NCBI RefSeq assembly: GCF_020164955.1
Contig: NZ_JAIUHG010000007.1
Coordinates: 62,001 to 126,000, forward strand
Origin: Mesorhizobium sp. CA8
GTDB taxonomy: Bacteria; Pseudomonadota; Alphaproteobacteria; Rhizobiales; Rhizobiaceae
Length of the DNA: 64,000 bases
Reading direction: 5' to 3'
Under the pieces are notes generated by a model. The model was not told the DNA's origin. It did no database searches and saw only the letters and a program-made list of their open reading frames with translations. Position numbers and translations under genes: made by a program. Every line of letters starts with the position of its first letter. Positions within the stretch are counted from its first letter, which is position 1. Shown one piece after another: positions 9,401 through 17,560 of the stretch.

Positions 9401-10007
9401 CGAGATTTCGATGGCGGATTTCACCAAGCTGTTCGCGCCTGGCGGCCTGATGGACCGCTTCTTCGCGCAGAACCTCGCACGGCTGATCGACATGACCGGC
9501 CAGGAATGGACCTGGAAGCAGGATGCGCGTTCCAGCAAGGACCTTGCAAAATCGACCTTGAAGGCGTTCCAGTCGGCGGCGGAAATCCGCAGCGCCTTTT
9601 TCCCTTCCGGCGGCTCGGTGCCCTCGGTGTCGATCACCATCACACCCACGTCGGTGAACAGCGAAGTCGACATCGCTGTGCTCACTATCGACGGGCAGAT
9701 GGTCCAGAGCGCGCAGGCCGGCAACGCGCCGAGCGTCGTGACATGGCCAAGCGGCGCCGCTTCCGGATCGGCGAGTCTTACCCTCGTGCCGGAAATGCCC
9801 GGTCGCGAGTCCGCACTCAAATTCGACGGGCCGTGGGCGTTGAAGCGGCTTTTCGACAAAGCAACTATCACCAGCGACGGCGCCAACGCCGAAGCGCGTT
9901 TCGTCATCGGCGGACGCGATGTCGCCTACACGATTCAGACGGGATCAGGCGCCAATCCGTTGCTGCTGCCGGCCTTGTCCGGCTTCAGCTGTCCGAAGGC
10001 GTTCTGA
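6480..10007 (+). CDS. tssM: T6SS membrane complex protein TssM (IcmF)
   Basis: This 1175-residue protein is of usual IcmF length. Two N-terminal membrane spans lie near residues 5-22 and 38-57, then a cytoplasmic NTPase-like domain with an intact Walker A motif GPPGAGKTT at 118-126, then a third span near 430-450 (LAAIALAALAALGLLGLSFF). The remaining ~720 residues form the periplasmic domain, ending in the beta-rich IcmF C-terminal region (SVSITITPTSVNSEVDIAVL). TssM spans the periplasm and links TssL to the outer-membrane lipoprotein TssJ. The intact P-loop suggests an ATP-binding type. It starts inside the tssL stop codon. Confidence 0.95.
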   Translation: MRWMLRIFSLAALAGFSAAVWYAGPLIRFADTRPLGPVWLRATIIGVTVAVLALFYGVRFWQRRKAQKALETAIVRSDERNDDSQVLEARISEAIATLKRTSGKRNFLYDIPWYIIIGPPGAGKTTALVNSGLKFPLSGSGSAQPLAGVGGTRSCDWWFTDEAVLIDTAGRYTTQESDRERDKASWLAFLGLLKKHRTRQPINGVILAISLADLIGFDDRQLDAHVTEIRSRLRELHETLKVQFPVYLLFTKADLIAGFMDYFGDFDEARRRKVWGATFQTADRTRNMAGEAPAAFDELAKRLAEELADRLQEEPDPVARIALFGFPAQFGALKNRIARFVGSLFDTSRSQVNVSLRGLYFSSGTQEGTPFDQVLGAIGRSFGNASQAHLSGAGKSFFLHDLLANVIFPESGWVSFDRAAERRAKLARFGGLAAIALAALAALGLLGLSFFANKQLVASTRQAMAHYRDSADSLLKSTTVTDVDLENVIGPLDQLRNLPAGFENSDQGKPIEETFGLSQRDRLLSASKTAYRQALERTFRSRLLVQAERTIQARMADPVALYEPLKIYLMLGGKAPKVDDELIVSWMKQDWEENRYPGENNREGRAQLEKHLRAMLTLDDAYDPSFELNQPLIEAAQRSLGRMSLADRASAQIKSAVYAAKLQDFSIAAKAGPEAQLAFERTDGNELADLHVPGLYTRAGFNRFFLPQLSRIAQMLVDDQWVLGGGGEQGGIDQDLPKLGPELIDRYGKEFAAAWNGVLDQLKLRAMLKDKPQHLALSALAAPDSPLDQLFTAIADETALTKDSGAEKDIGTAQQDPASMAKGLARIGLQIAGGKSQSRAGASSAVAQNAGASVEAQFRSFQALVGGAAGRRPLDALTQNFHDIFQSLKLAADVPAQTERVNANLQLQISTLRANVSRLPKPLARMVNAAADELEANVAEASVANLNQTLDQTVTRVCEEAVNGRYPFTRDGTDEISMADFTKLFAPGGLMDRFFAQNLARLIDMTGQEWTWKQDARSSKDLAKSTLKAFQSAAEIRSAFFPSGGSVPSVSITITPTSVNSEVDIAVLTIDGQMVQSAQAGNAPSVVTWPSGAASGSASLTLVPEMPGRESALKFDGPWALKRLFDKATITSDGANAEARFVIGGRDVAYTIQTGSGANPLLLPALSGFSCPKAF

Positions 10008-10061
10008 CATGGCCGGCTCGAAGCTTCATTTCGATACTCTAATGTACACGCTTGTGGCAGA

Positions 10062-10904
10062 GTGGCGTGGGCACGCGGCCCGTGGCTGGTCACAGAGGAC
10101 GCTCACGAAGCGCTTGGTGGCAAATTGAGCACTGTCGCCCTCCCCATCGAAAGCTTCGGCGTAAGCCACAAGGGCTGCGTGCGCGACCACAACGAAGACA
10201 ACTACCTCATCGAACCGCAGACCGGGCTCTGGGTGGTGGCCGACGGCATGGGCGGGCATGAGGCCGGCGAGGTCGCCTCGGCCAGCATCGTCGACCATCT
10301 GGCGACGATCGGTATTGCCAGCTCGGCGCCGGATCTTCGCGCCCGCTTCGAGGACCGGCTGAGCCGCGCCAATGCCGAAATCCGCGATATATCGCGCTCG
10401 CGCGGCACCACCATCGGCTCCACTTTCGCGGCCCTGCTTGCCATGGATGGACGCTTCGCCTGCCTGTGGGCCGGCGACAGCCGCATCTACCTCGTGCGCA
10501 ACGGCTCGATCTTCCAGGTTTCGAAGGACCACACCGAGGTGCAGGAATTGCTCGACCGCGGCATGATCAGCGCCGAGGAAGCACGCAACTGGCCGCGCCG
10601 CAATGTGATCACGCATGCGGTCGGCGTCAGCGACGAGCTCGAGATCGATTTCCAGCAGGGCGAGCTGATGGCGGGCGATGTTTTCGTCCTGGGCACCGAC
10701 GGACTGACCGCGCATGTCAGCGACGCCGAGATCGAGGCCGCGGTCAAATCCACCACGCCGCGGGCGGCATGCCAGACCCTGCTGGACATGGTGCTGGCGC
10801 GCGGCGGAACCGACAATGTGACCATAGTGCTCGTGAAGATCGGCGGCGGGCAGAGTGGCGCGCTCCATCGGGATCGGTCCGCAGCGGAGGGCCTGGCCAG
10901 ATGA
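10062..10904 (+). CDS. pppA: T6SS protein phosphatase PppA (PP2C family)
   Basis: This 280-residue protein carries the PP2C metal-binding and catalytic motifs in order: RDHNEDNYL, VVADGMGGHEAGE, LWAGDSRIYL, GTDGLTAHVSD and GGTDNVTIVLVKI. It is expected to remove phosphate from Fha and PpkA substrates and turn the T6SS off. The start is uncertain. The longest frame begins with GTG at 10062; a TTG at 10125 just before STVALPIESFGVSHKG would match the usual family start better. It lies 54 bases after tssM and its stop overlaps the ppkA start (ATGA). Confidence 0.92.
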   Translation: MAWARGPWLVTEDAHEALGGKLSTVALPIESFGVSHKGCVRDHNEDNYLIEPQTGLWVVADGMGGHEAGEVASASIVDHLATIGIASSAPDLRARFEDRLSRANAEIRDISRSRGTTIGSTFAALLAMDGRFACLWAGDSRIYLVRNGSIFQVSKDHTEVQELLDRGMISAEEARNWPRRNVITHAVGVSDELEIDFQQGELMAGDVFVLGTDGLTAHVSDAEIEAAVKSTTPRAACQTLLDMVLARGGTDNVTIVLVKIGGGQSGALHRDRSAAEGLAR

Positions 10905-13444
10905 GCGACGACGACAGGACGCGAATTTCGGCGAACGTCACCTATGCGGGTGTCGGCACGCAACTCAGCGGCATCTACGAGCTCGACGAGAGGATCGCCT
11001 CCGGCGGCATGGGTGAAGTCTATCGCGGCCACAACATCCAGACCGGCGACCATGTGGCGATCAAGATCGTGCTGCCCGAATTCGCCCGCGATCAGACGAT
11101 CCTGTCGCTGTTCCGCAAGGAAGCATCGATCCTCAACCATCTGTCGCACGACGCGGTCGTGCGCTACCACGTGTTTACGATCGATACGGGGATCGGCCGC
11201 CCCTATCTGGCGATGGAGTTCGTGGACGGCCAATCGCTGTTCGACGTCATGCGGCGCGGCCCGATGCCCGGAGAGGACGTGCGCCGGCTTTGCCATCGGC
11301 TCGCATCGGGGCTCGCCGCGGTGCATAAGGCCGGCGCGGTGCACCGCGACCTCTCGCCGGATAACATCATTCTGCCGGGCGGGCAGGTCGAGCGCGCCAA
11401 GATCATCGATTTCGGCATCGCCCGGTCGGCCACCGTCGGCGGCGAAACGCTGATCGGAGGCAAATTCGCCGGCAAATACAACTACGTCTCGCCGGAACAG
11501 CTCGGCCTCTATGGCGGCGAGGTCAGCGAGCAATCCGATATCTACAGCCTCGGCCTAGTGCTGGCCGCGGCGCTGCGCGGAAAGCCGCTCGACATGAGCG
11601 GGTCGCAATATGAGGTCATCGAAAAGCGCCGGGCGGTGCCGGACCTGTCGGATATCGATCCCGATTTCCGCGAGCTGATCGAAGCCATGCTGCAGCCGGA
11701 TCCGCGCGACCGGCCGGCCAGCATGGCCGAGATAGCCAGGGCCTCGCGCGGCGAGAATCTCGAGGCGACATTGCCGCCGCCGGTGTCGTTTGGCGCACGC
11801 GAACGCTCCGGCCTGCCGCGCGCCGGTTGGACGGCGCCGCCCGATTCCAAACCGCAGCCGCCGGCGTCTCCCGGCGAGCCCCGCTTCGTTGAGCATGTGC
11901 GTCCCGCATTTCTGTCGGAGCCACGGCCCGCGCCGGCAGCCGCCCCGGCCAGCGCGCCCGCACCGGCCGCACCCAAAAAGACTTCGCGCATACCCGCCAT
12001 CGCCGGAGGGGTCGCGGCTCTCGCTGTGCTGTTTGGGGGCGGCGTTTATTTCAGCGGTGTCCTGGCGCCCCCGCCGGCAGCGGGAACATCCAAGCCGCTG
12101 ACGCCGAAGCCGGTCCCCGAGACCGCCAAGCCGGTGGCCGAGGCGCAGCCACCGGAGGCGCCGAAATCTCAGCCGCAGGCGCCGGCCGCGGCTCAGCCGC
12201 AGGCGCCGAAACCTGACAGCGCCGCCACCATCGAGACGGCGAAGCCGCCCGCCCAACCCGATGCGGAGGCCAAGACGCCCGTCGAGAAGCCGGCCCTGCC
12301 TGCCACTCAGCCGGAGAGCGAGGCCAACAGCCAACCGCATCTGCCACAGGTCGAGACCAAACCGGCGCAACCGCCGGCGGCGCAATCGCCGACGCCTGCG
12401 CCGGCTCCGGCGCCAGCGGCGGCCGAAAACCAGAAGCCGGCGCAGCCTGCAGGCAAGCCGGCGGCCAAGACGCCGGAACCGAGCCGGGCAGCTGAGAACA
12501 AGCCGGCGCAAGAGGCAAATCCGCCCGCGGCCAAGCCGAGCGTAAAAGATCTCGTGGAGATGCTTTCCAAGTTGCCCAAGCCGGCAGCTTCCCCGCCCCC
12601 GGCTTCGCAAAGCCAGGCATCGACGCAGCCGACCCCTCCGCCGGCCGAGCCGAAGGCGCAGACCCCAACATCCAGCCAGCCGGAAACGCCGATCGCGCCG
12701 GCACAGCCAGCGCAGCAAGCGCAGAGACCGGCGGCCAAGCAGCCCGACAACGCCGACGTTGCCATCAATGTGCCCAGGCCGGCGCTTCCGTCAGCGGAAG
12801 ACGATATGACCAAGTGGAACGACCAGCGCTCCTGGGTGCGTGATTTCAGCGGCGGCAGCTGTTTTTACGCGAACGTCACTTCCGGACCTGGCGCCACCCC
12901 GACGATCGAGGGATACGCAACGGCGGTGCAGCCCTTCGAACAATTGCTCAGCGATTTCCAGACGAGGTTCCATGTCGAGCCGGATATCAGCGTGCGCCTC
13001 ATTACGCTCTCGCAGTGCGGCGTGCCCACTTTCCTTCGCTTTCTCGACCGGAGTTCTGCCGCGAAGCCACAGCTTGTGCTCGACCGGACAGCGGTCCCGG
13101 ACGGCTCGCCGGTCAGCGGCGCGCTCTATACGGGCGGCGGGCTGATCTCGAACGTCATGCTGATCGACCATAAGGGCATCGCCTTCAACCTCGATGACCG
13201 CATGGTGCCGCAAACCGACAAGGTGACCTTCAACATCCCGATCGGCCTTGCCGCCGCGGACAAAGCAGCCGGCAAGGCGGTGCCGCAGATCATGCTGGTG
13301 ATCACCGGGCCCAAGGACATCCAGGCCGCCATGTTCTCCAGGCCGACGCCGGCCTCGGAGCTTTTGCCCAGGATCCTCAAAGAGATCGAGGCCGACGGAT
13401 CGCAGTTCTCCGCCACGGCCACCTATTTCCGGCTTGGCGGATAG
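10901..13444 (+). CDS. ppkA: T6SS receptor-type Ser/Thr kinase PpkA with a large periplasmic C-terminus
   Basis: This 847-residue protein has an N-terminal Hanks-type kinase domain (about 20-285) with invariant residues intact: glycine loop IASGGMGEVY, Lys55 in VAIKIV, HRDLSPDN with Asp150, and DFG at 170-172. A Pro/Ala linker precedes one membrane span near 364-389. A long Pro/Ala/Gln-rich stretch follows to about 620, then a ~220-residue globular periplasmic domain with two cysteines (GGSCFYAN, LSQCGVPTF). The kinase phosphorylates Fha; the outer part probably senses an envelope signal. I see no DxSxS site typical of the von Willebrand domain in some PpkA proteins. It overlaps pppA by four bases. 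Confidence 0.92.
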   Translation: MSDDDRTRISANVTYAGVGTQLSGIYELDERIASGGMGEVYRGHNIQTGDHVAIKIVLPEFARDQTILSLFRKEASILNHLSHDAVVRYHVFTIDTGIGRPYLAMEFVDGQSLFDVMRRGPMPGEDVRRLCHRLASGLAAVHKAGAVHRDLSPDNIILPGGQVERAKIIDFGIARSATVGGETLIGGKFAGKYNYVSPEQLGLYGGEVSEQSDIYSLGLVLAAALRGKPLDMSGSQYEVIEKRRAVPDLSDIDPDFRELIEAMLQPDPRDRPASMAEIARASRGENLEATLPPPVSFGARERSGLPRAGWTAPPDSKPQPPASPGEPRFVEHVRPAFLSEPRPAPAAAPASAPAPAAPKKTSRIPAIAGGVAALAVLFGGGVYFSGVLAPPPAAGTSKPLTPKPVPETAKPVAEAQPPEAPKSQPQAPAAAQPQAPKPDSAATIETAKPPAQPDAEAKTPVEKPALPATQPESEANSQPHLPQVETKPAQPPAAQSPTPAPAPAPAAAENQKPAQPAGKPAAKTPEPSRAAENKPAQEANPPAAKPSVKDLVEMLSKLPKPAASPPPASQSQASTQPTPPPAEPKAQTPTSSQPETPIAPAQPAQQAQRPAAKQPDNADVAINVPRPALPSAEDDMTKWNDQRSWVRDFSGGSCFYANVTSGPGATPTIEGYATAVQPFEQLLSDFQTRFHVEPDISVRLITLSQCGVPTFLRFLDRSSAAKPQLVLDRTAVPDGSPVSGALYTGGGLISNVMLIDHKGIAFNLDDRMVPQTDKVTFNIPIGLAAADKAAGKAVPQIMLVITGPKDIQAAMFSRPTPASELLPRILKEIEADGSQFSATATYFRLGG

Positions 13445-13455
13445 CATGCACGCCG

Positions 13456-13947
13456 ATGGATCTTCGCCGCCCGCGTACCTTGAGCCGGTTCTCGCCACGC
13501 AAGCAGCGTAGCCGGGTCCGATTGCTGTTCCCGGGCCGCATGTCGCTTGCGGCGCTCGGCGCGGCGCTGCTCTCGATGCTTTCGCCCGGCAAGGCGCATG
13601 CCGAATTCACCGTCTGCAACCAGACGCTCGACGTCGTCAATCTGGCGGTCGGACAGAAGGTCGACAATGCCGACCAGACGGATGGCTGGTGGACGATCGG
13701 CGCCAACCAATGCGTCAACGTCATCCGCGAGGAGCTGACCAACCGCTACATCTATCTCTATGCGACGGACGTCTTTGGCCACGCGATCGTAAACGGATCG
13801 ACCGAGATGTGCATCGACCGGCGGCGCTTCTCGATCCGCGGCATCGAGGAGTGCTGGCAGCGTGGCCATATCGCGGCGCGCTTCGTCGAGGTCGACACGC
13901 TCGAGCAGGTGCGCTGGACCTATTTCCTGACCGGAAACAGCCCGTGA
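13456..13947 (+). CDS. Exported DUF1036 protein
   Basis: This 163-residue protein has an Arg-rich start and a hydrophobic segment (MSLAALGAALLSMLSPG) ending AHA-E, a plausible signal peptide with cleavage near residue 50; the ATG before MSLAALG at 13540 is an alternative start. The mature part begins FTVCNQTLDVVNLAVGQK and contains WWTIGANQCVNVI, matching the DUF1036 family of small exported proteins with conserved cysteines. It lies 11 bases after ppkA and its stop overlaps the next start (GTGA). Its position between a periplasmic-sensor kinase and a peptidoglycan hydrolase suggests a periplasmic partner of one of them. Confidence 0.8.
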   Translation: MDLRRPRTLSRFSPRKQRSRVRLLFPGRMSLAALGAALLSMLSPGKAHAEFTVCNQTLDVVNLAVGQKVDNADQTDGWWTIGANQCVNVIREELTNRYIYLYATDVFGHAIVNGSTEMCIDRRRFSIRGIEECWQRGHIAARFVEVDTLEQVRWTYFLTGNSP

Positions 13948-16385
13948 CGCACTCGATCGACGCGAGCTTCAGGCAGAAGAAGCTGGCGCGGCTGGCCGAG
14001 CGGCGGCGCAAGCTCTGGCGCCGGGCGCTCGCCGTTCTTGCGACGCTCGCCGTCGTCGCCTTAGCCACCGGCTTCTACCTGACCAAGGACTATTGGTCGT
14101 TCGGCGATGAGGACGAGGAGCTGCACCCCGTCGAGGGCATGGAAGACGTGCCGCCCGACGCCTCGGTCTATGTACCGGCGATCATCGATCTCGCCGGCGA
14201 TCCGATGTGGATCACGCTGGCGCCCGATGCCGACACCGCGACGAAAGGCAAGACCGTCGCGCGCCCTGCCGAGCTCGACAGTTCGGGCGCCTCGCCGCAG
14301 ATCGAAATCCTCTCCGACGTGATGCTGAGCGCCAGCGAAAAGTTCATGACCACGATCCCGTCGACGCAGGAGGATTTCGCTTTCTTCCAGGCGCAGCGGC
14401 AAGCCGCTCCCAAGCCTTCCGCAGCGGCGCCGGGTGATGAGCAATCGGCCCCGCCCGCTCCGGCCGCAGCCCCGGACGATCAGCAGGGCGCTTCGCAAGG
14501 CGACCTGCAGAACGACTTGCAGGCGGCGCCGGACGAGAGCGAGGCCGGCTCGGCGCCCAAGGCCGACGCCGACGACCCTGAGGCCGGCTGGGGCGAGACC
14601 ATCGACCAGGGCGAAGCGGCGCTCCCGGCTTTCAAAAAAACCGCGATCGAGAACAATACGACCGTTGCGACTGTCACCAGCGAGTATCAGCGCTTCGAGG
14701 CGACCGAGGACACGTTCGTGAAGATCCTCAACGACCGCAGCCTGGATAGCGTGGCGCTCGATGCGCATTTCTCCGCCGACGATGCGAAGCTTGCGGGCGA
14801 AGCGCTGAAGACGCTGTTCAATCGCGATGGGCTGGAGTCCGGCTTTGTGGTGGCCATGCGCGGGTTCCGTCCGAACCGCGAGACGACAACCATGTCGCTG
14901 ATGCAGGTCTCGATTTATGCCAAGAATGTCTATGTCGGCACGTTGACTCGCAATGCGGCCGGTACCTTCGTGTCGGGCGTCGACCCCTGGGTCCGCGAGG
15001 ATCTGTTCAACTATTCCGGCGCCTCCGACCAGGGCGGGCCCAAGCGTCAGTACCGCCTGCTCGACGCGATCTATTCGACCGCGGTGCGCAACAAGGTGCC
15101 GACCAGCGTCATCGGCGAGGCGATCATGTATCTGTCGCGGGGGCAGGATCTCGACGCCTTCGCCAGCGAGGATCAGCGCCTGGTGCTGATCTATTCGCAG
15201 ACGCCGCGCGGCCAGGGCGAGATTTCCGGACGAGTGCTCTATGTCGGCGTCCAAGGCACGGATAAGAGCCTCGACTGCTTCGTCTTCCGGCAGAGCGATG
15301 GCCAGTATGCCTGCGTGACCGGCGACGATCAGGTGCGGTCGTTGACCGTCACCAACGGCATGGTCACGCCGGTCGCCGGGGTGATGACCTCGACCTTCGG
15401 CCCGCGCAAGCATCCGATCCTGGGCACGGTCCGCATCCACAAGGGCGTCGACTGGGCGGCGCCGGTCGGCACGCCGGTGATGGCCGCCTTCGACGGCGAG
15501 ATCTCCTTCCAGGGCGATGGCGGGAGCTACGGCAATCTGGTGAAGATCACGCATGCCAACGGCCGCGAGACGCGTTATGCGCATATGCAGAAATTCGCCA
15601 TCACCAACGGCGTCGGCACCAAGGTGAGGGCCGGCGACGTCATCGGCTATATCGGCACAACAGGGCTTTCGACCGGCCCGCATCTGCATTTCGAGCTCTA
15701 CCAGAACGGCGAAGCGATCGACCCGCTGGGCACGGTCACCTCGGTCGCCACTTCCGTCTCGGTCAGTTCCGGCGGCTCCGGCGATGCCGCGGTCGAGACG
15801 CTGACCGACCGGATCGTGCATGTCGAAAGCGGCGGCAGCGCCCGCGCCAAGAACCCGCTTTCCTCGGCAACCGGCGCCGGACAGTTCATCTCCAAGACCT
15901 GGATCCGGATGATGAACACCTATCGGCCCGACCTTGCCCGCTCGCTGTCGACCGCCGACCTGCTTGCGCTTCGCTACGACGCGACGCTGTCGCGTGAAAT
16001 GGTGCGCAACCTGGCGCGCGAAGGTGAAGCCTATCTGCGCGCCCGCGGCCACCAGATTTCTGCCGGCCGGCTCTATCTGTGCCATTTCCTCGGCATGGAG
16101 GGGGCGCATCAGGTGCTGGCGGCGCCGGGTTCGTCGCAATTGAGCGCCGTTCTGGGATCGGCCGTCATCCAGGCCAACCCGTTCCTGACCGGCAAGACCG
16201 TCAGCTACGTCGTCGACTGGGCCGAGCGGAAGATGGGGCAGAAGGTGCCGCGCGTGGTGACCGATCAAGGCCAGCCGAGGACGACCACGACCGAAGTCCG
16301 GCAGACCTCTCCCGAGTTCGAGAAATACAAGCAGGCGGTCACCGCGCTGATTGGTTCAATCCAGAATACGCTGGCGCCCGGCTAA
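13944..16385 (+). CDS. Membrane-anchored M23 metallopeptidase / lytic transglycosylase fusion
   Basis: This 813-residue protein starts at a GTG overlapping the DUF1036 stop. After a basic start comes one membrane anchor (about 28-45) and a ~430-residue acidic, Ala-rich periplasmic region resembling the N-terminal part of M23 proteins. The M23 (LytM) domain follows, with zinc ligands in HKGVD (His499, Asp503) and HLH (His580-His582). A C-terminal SLT-type lysozyme-like domain begins at RIVHVESGGSARAKNP, with Glu628 as likely catalytic acid, and GAGQFISKTW. It should cut both peptide cross-links and glycan strands. In a T6SS operon it probably opens the organism's own cell wall for TssM/TssL assembly, although a secreted effector cannot be excluded. 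Confidence 0.88.
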   Translation: MTHSIDASFRQKKLARLAERRRKLWRRALAVLATLAVVALATGFYLTKDYWSFGDEDEELHPVEGMEDVPPDASVYVPAIIDLAGDPMWITLAPDADTATKGKTVARPAELDSSGASPQIEILSDVMLSASEKFMTTIPSTQEDFAFFQAQRQAAPKPSAAAPGDEQSAPPAPAAAPDDQQGASQGDLQNDLQAAPDESEAGSAPKADADDPEAGWGETIDQGEAALPAFKKTAIENNTTVATVTSEYQRFEATEDTFVKILNDRSLDSVALDAHFSADDAKLAGEALKTLFNRDGLESGFVVAMRGFRPNRETTTMSLMQVSIYAKNVYVGTLTRNAAGTFVSGVDPWVREDLFNYSGASDQGGPKRQYRLLDAIYSTAVRNKVPTSVIGEAIMYLSRGQDLDAFASEDQRLVLIYSQTPRGQGEISGRVLYVGVQGTDKSLDCFVFRQSDGQYACVTGDDQVRSLTVTNGMVTPVAGVMTSTFGPRKHPILGTVRIHKGVDWAAPVGTPVMAAFDGEISFQGDGGSYGNLVKITHANGRETRYAHMQKFAITNGVGTKVRAGDVIGYIGTTGLSTGPHLHFELYQNGEAIDPLGTVTSVATSVSVSSGGSGDAAVETLTDRIVHVESGGSARAKNPLSSATGAGQFISKTWIRMMNTYRPDLARSLSTADLLALRYDATLSREMVRNLAREGEAYLRARGHQISAGRLYLCHFLGMEGAHQVLAAPGSSQLSAVLGSAVIQANPFLTGKTVSYVVDWAERKMGQKVPRVVTDQGQPRTTTTEVRQTSPEFEKYKQAVTALIGSIQNTLAPG

Positions 16386-16470
16386 CCGTGGTCTTTCGGC
16401 TCATCAGGCAACAACGTTTTTTCGACGCGCGGCGAGCTGGAACATTTCACGGGATTCGACGTTGCCGGCC

Positions 16471-16677
16471 ATGGTCAAAAAGCAATCCAACGACAACGGT
16501 TCATACTTCGAATTCGACGTCATGCGCGAAGCGTTCAGGCGCTGGGTCGACGAGGATAAGGTTCCTGAAGATCAATGGCGGCCGCGCGCGACGAAGCTGG
16601 TGCGTATCATGACCGGGGACGATTACGTCGACCCCAACATAGTCGAATGGATTATGCGTAAAAAACCCCAGCGCTGA
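16471..16677 (+). CDS. Small hypothetical protein (68 aa)
   Basis: The frame from ATG 16471 encodes a charged, soluble 68-residue protein with a helical stretch YFEFDVMREAFRRWVDED and a basic end. No family is recognised and no signal peptide or membrane segment is visible. The ribosome site is weak. It follows the M23/transglycosylase gene by 85 bases on the same strand and may be the last gene of that transcript. Its last codons overlap the left arm of a hairpin that works as a terminator for the opposite strand. Confidence 0.5.
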   Translation: MVKKQSNDNGSYFEFDVMREAFRRWVDEDKVPEDQWRPRATKLVRIMTGDDYVDPNIVEWIMRKKPQR

Positions 16678-16695
16678 GGGGGATCGGCGCTGGGG
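16666..16695 (-). terminator. Rho-independent terminator for leftward transcription
   Basis: A perfect 9-bp stem, CCCCAGCGC (16666-16674) with GCGCTGGGG (16687-16695), has a 12-base loop. Read leftwards it is followed by six T residues (the A run ending at 16665), the classical intrinsic-terminator pattern. Read rightwards no T tract follows. It would end the transcript of the leftward small membrane protein at 16879-17115. Confidence 0.7.
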
Positions 16696-16878
16696 CTCTG
16701 TGGGCATGTACGCTGTACCGGCATGGCCGAACATCAGCCTGCGCTAATATCGTAAACGAGTGGTAAATCGCTTCCCCCAAAGGCGCATCGCGCTGAAACG
16801 GTTTCAATCGACGCGTTTTAAGCCATTGTTTTGATGCGTCTCGTCACCCAACCGCGGTGCACCTTTGGGCGACATGCA

Positions 16879-17115
16879 TTAAGGCCGCGAAGGCCTCGGC
16901 TGTACGAGGTTTCCATCGACCGCGTTTGGCAAATGCGGATGTGTAGTCGCTTTGATCGATCCCGTTGTGATCGCGTCGGCGGGCGGGAGAACCACCATCT
17001 GTCCCTTGTGGTGGTCTGGCCAAATCGGCTGCGTGGCGACAAGGAAAACGGCCCCGAGAATACATGCCAGCAACAGGGCGGCGAACAGGTTTGCAATGAT
17101 TTCGCCAAGCTGCAT
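16879..17115 (-). CDS. Small single-span membrane protein (78 aa)
   Basis: The chosen ATG at 17115 has a good ribosome site (AGGAAAG, eight bases upstream). The 78-residue product starts MQLGEIIANLFAALLLAC, runs into a strongly hydrophobic span to about residue 27, and continues with a hydrophilic tail rich in Pro, Thr and His. The tail contains DAITTGSIK, a motif seen in many short rhizobial membrane proteins of unknown function. A longer in-frame version to 17280 has no better start and would translate through a strong hairpin. A terminator lies about 185 bases downstream. Function unknown. Confidence 0.5.
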   Translation of the reverse strand: MQLGEIIANLFAALLLACILGAVFLVATQPIWPDHHKGQMVVLPPADAITTGSIKATTHPHLPNAVDGNLVQPRPSRP

Positions 17116-17136
17116 GCGGGCACTTTCCTGACAAAG

Positions 17137-17180
17137 AAACACCCGCCGCTTCGCAGGTCGCGGCGGGTGTTTTCTTCTTG
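17137..17180. terminator. Strong hairpin with T tract, bidirectional terminator or leader structure
   Basis: A perfect stem pairs CACCCGCCGC (17140-17149) with GCGGCGGGTG (17160-17169), extended outward by three A-T pairs, with a 10-base loop. Rightwards it is followed by TTTCTTCTT, a good intrinsic terminator. Leftwards it is followed by TTTCTTT and then, within a few bases, by the ribosome site of the small membrane protein gene, so it could also act as a leader attenuator of that gene. Confidence 0.6.
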
Positions 17181-17560
17181 CAATCGCAACTGACGATGAA
17201 GGGACGATGCTCGCCAGTCTGAGATTCAAATGGAATAGCTGACGGTTTGTTTCAGCCGATGGACCATTGCGCAGCAACATCCGACTTCGGTCGGAATCGA
17301 AGGTCGAGGGGGCCGGGAAAGAAGGGCTGCCGACAGCCCGGACCAGCGGATGAACGCGGTATCTTGCCGATGAAACGCCTTGCCAAAATCAGCTAACCGG
17401 CCCGGCCGGAGATGGGCAGCATCCACGGTCTCAGCATCATGTGTTTGATGAGGGCCGCCTGATGTTGCGGTGGGCGGCGCGCTTTAGAACTGATCGAGCA
17501 TGCGAGCCCTGCCTGTCGGCAGGACCGGCAGTTCGCTAAGAGCTGATCGGCGCCGGCAGC
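17181..17560. other. Intergenic stretch with small hairpins, no gene recognised
   Basis: About 380 bases between the small membrane protein gene and the OmpA-like gene contain no convincing coding frame. Near 17279-17296 there is a short stem (TCCGAC/GTCGGA) closed by a TTCG tetraloop, a stable RNA fold. A small RNA is possible, but no promoter and terminator pair frames it clearly. Confidence 0.3.

Noticed and set aside
10009..10128. 39-codon frame starting two bases after tssM (MAGSKLHFDTLMYTL)
   Set aside because: It overlaps the pppA start, has no ribosome site and no resemblance to TagF, which can occupy this place. It is probably leader sequence.
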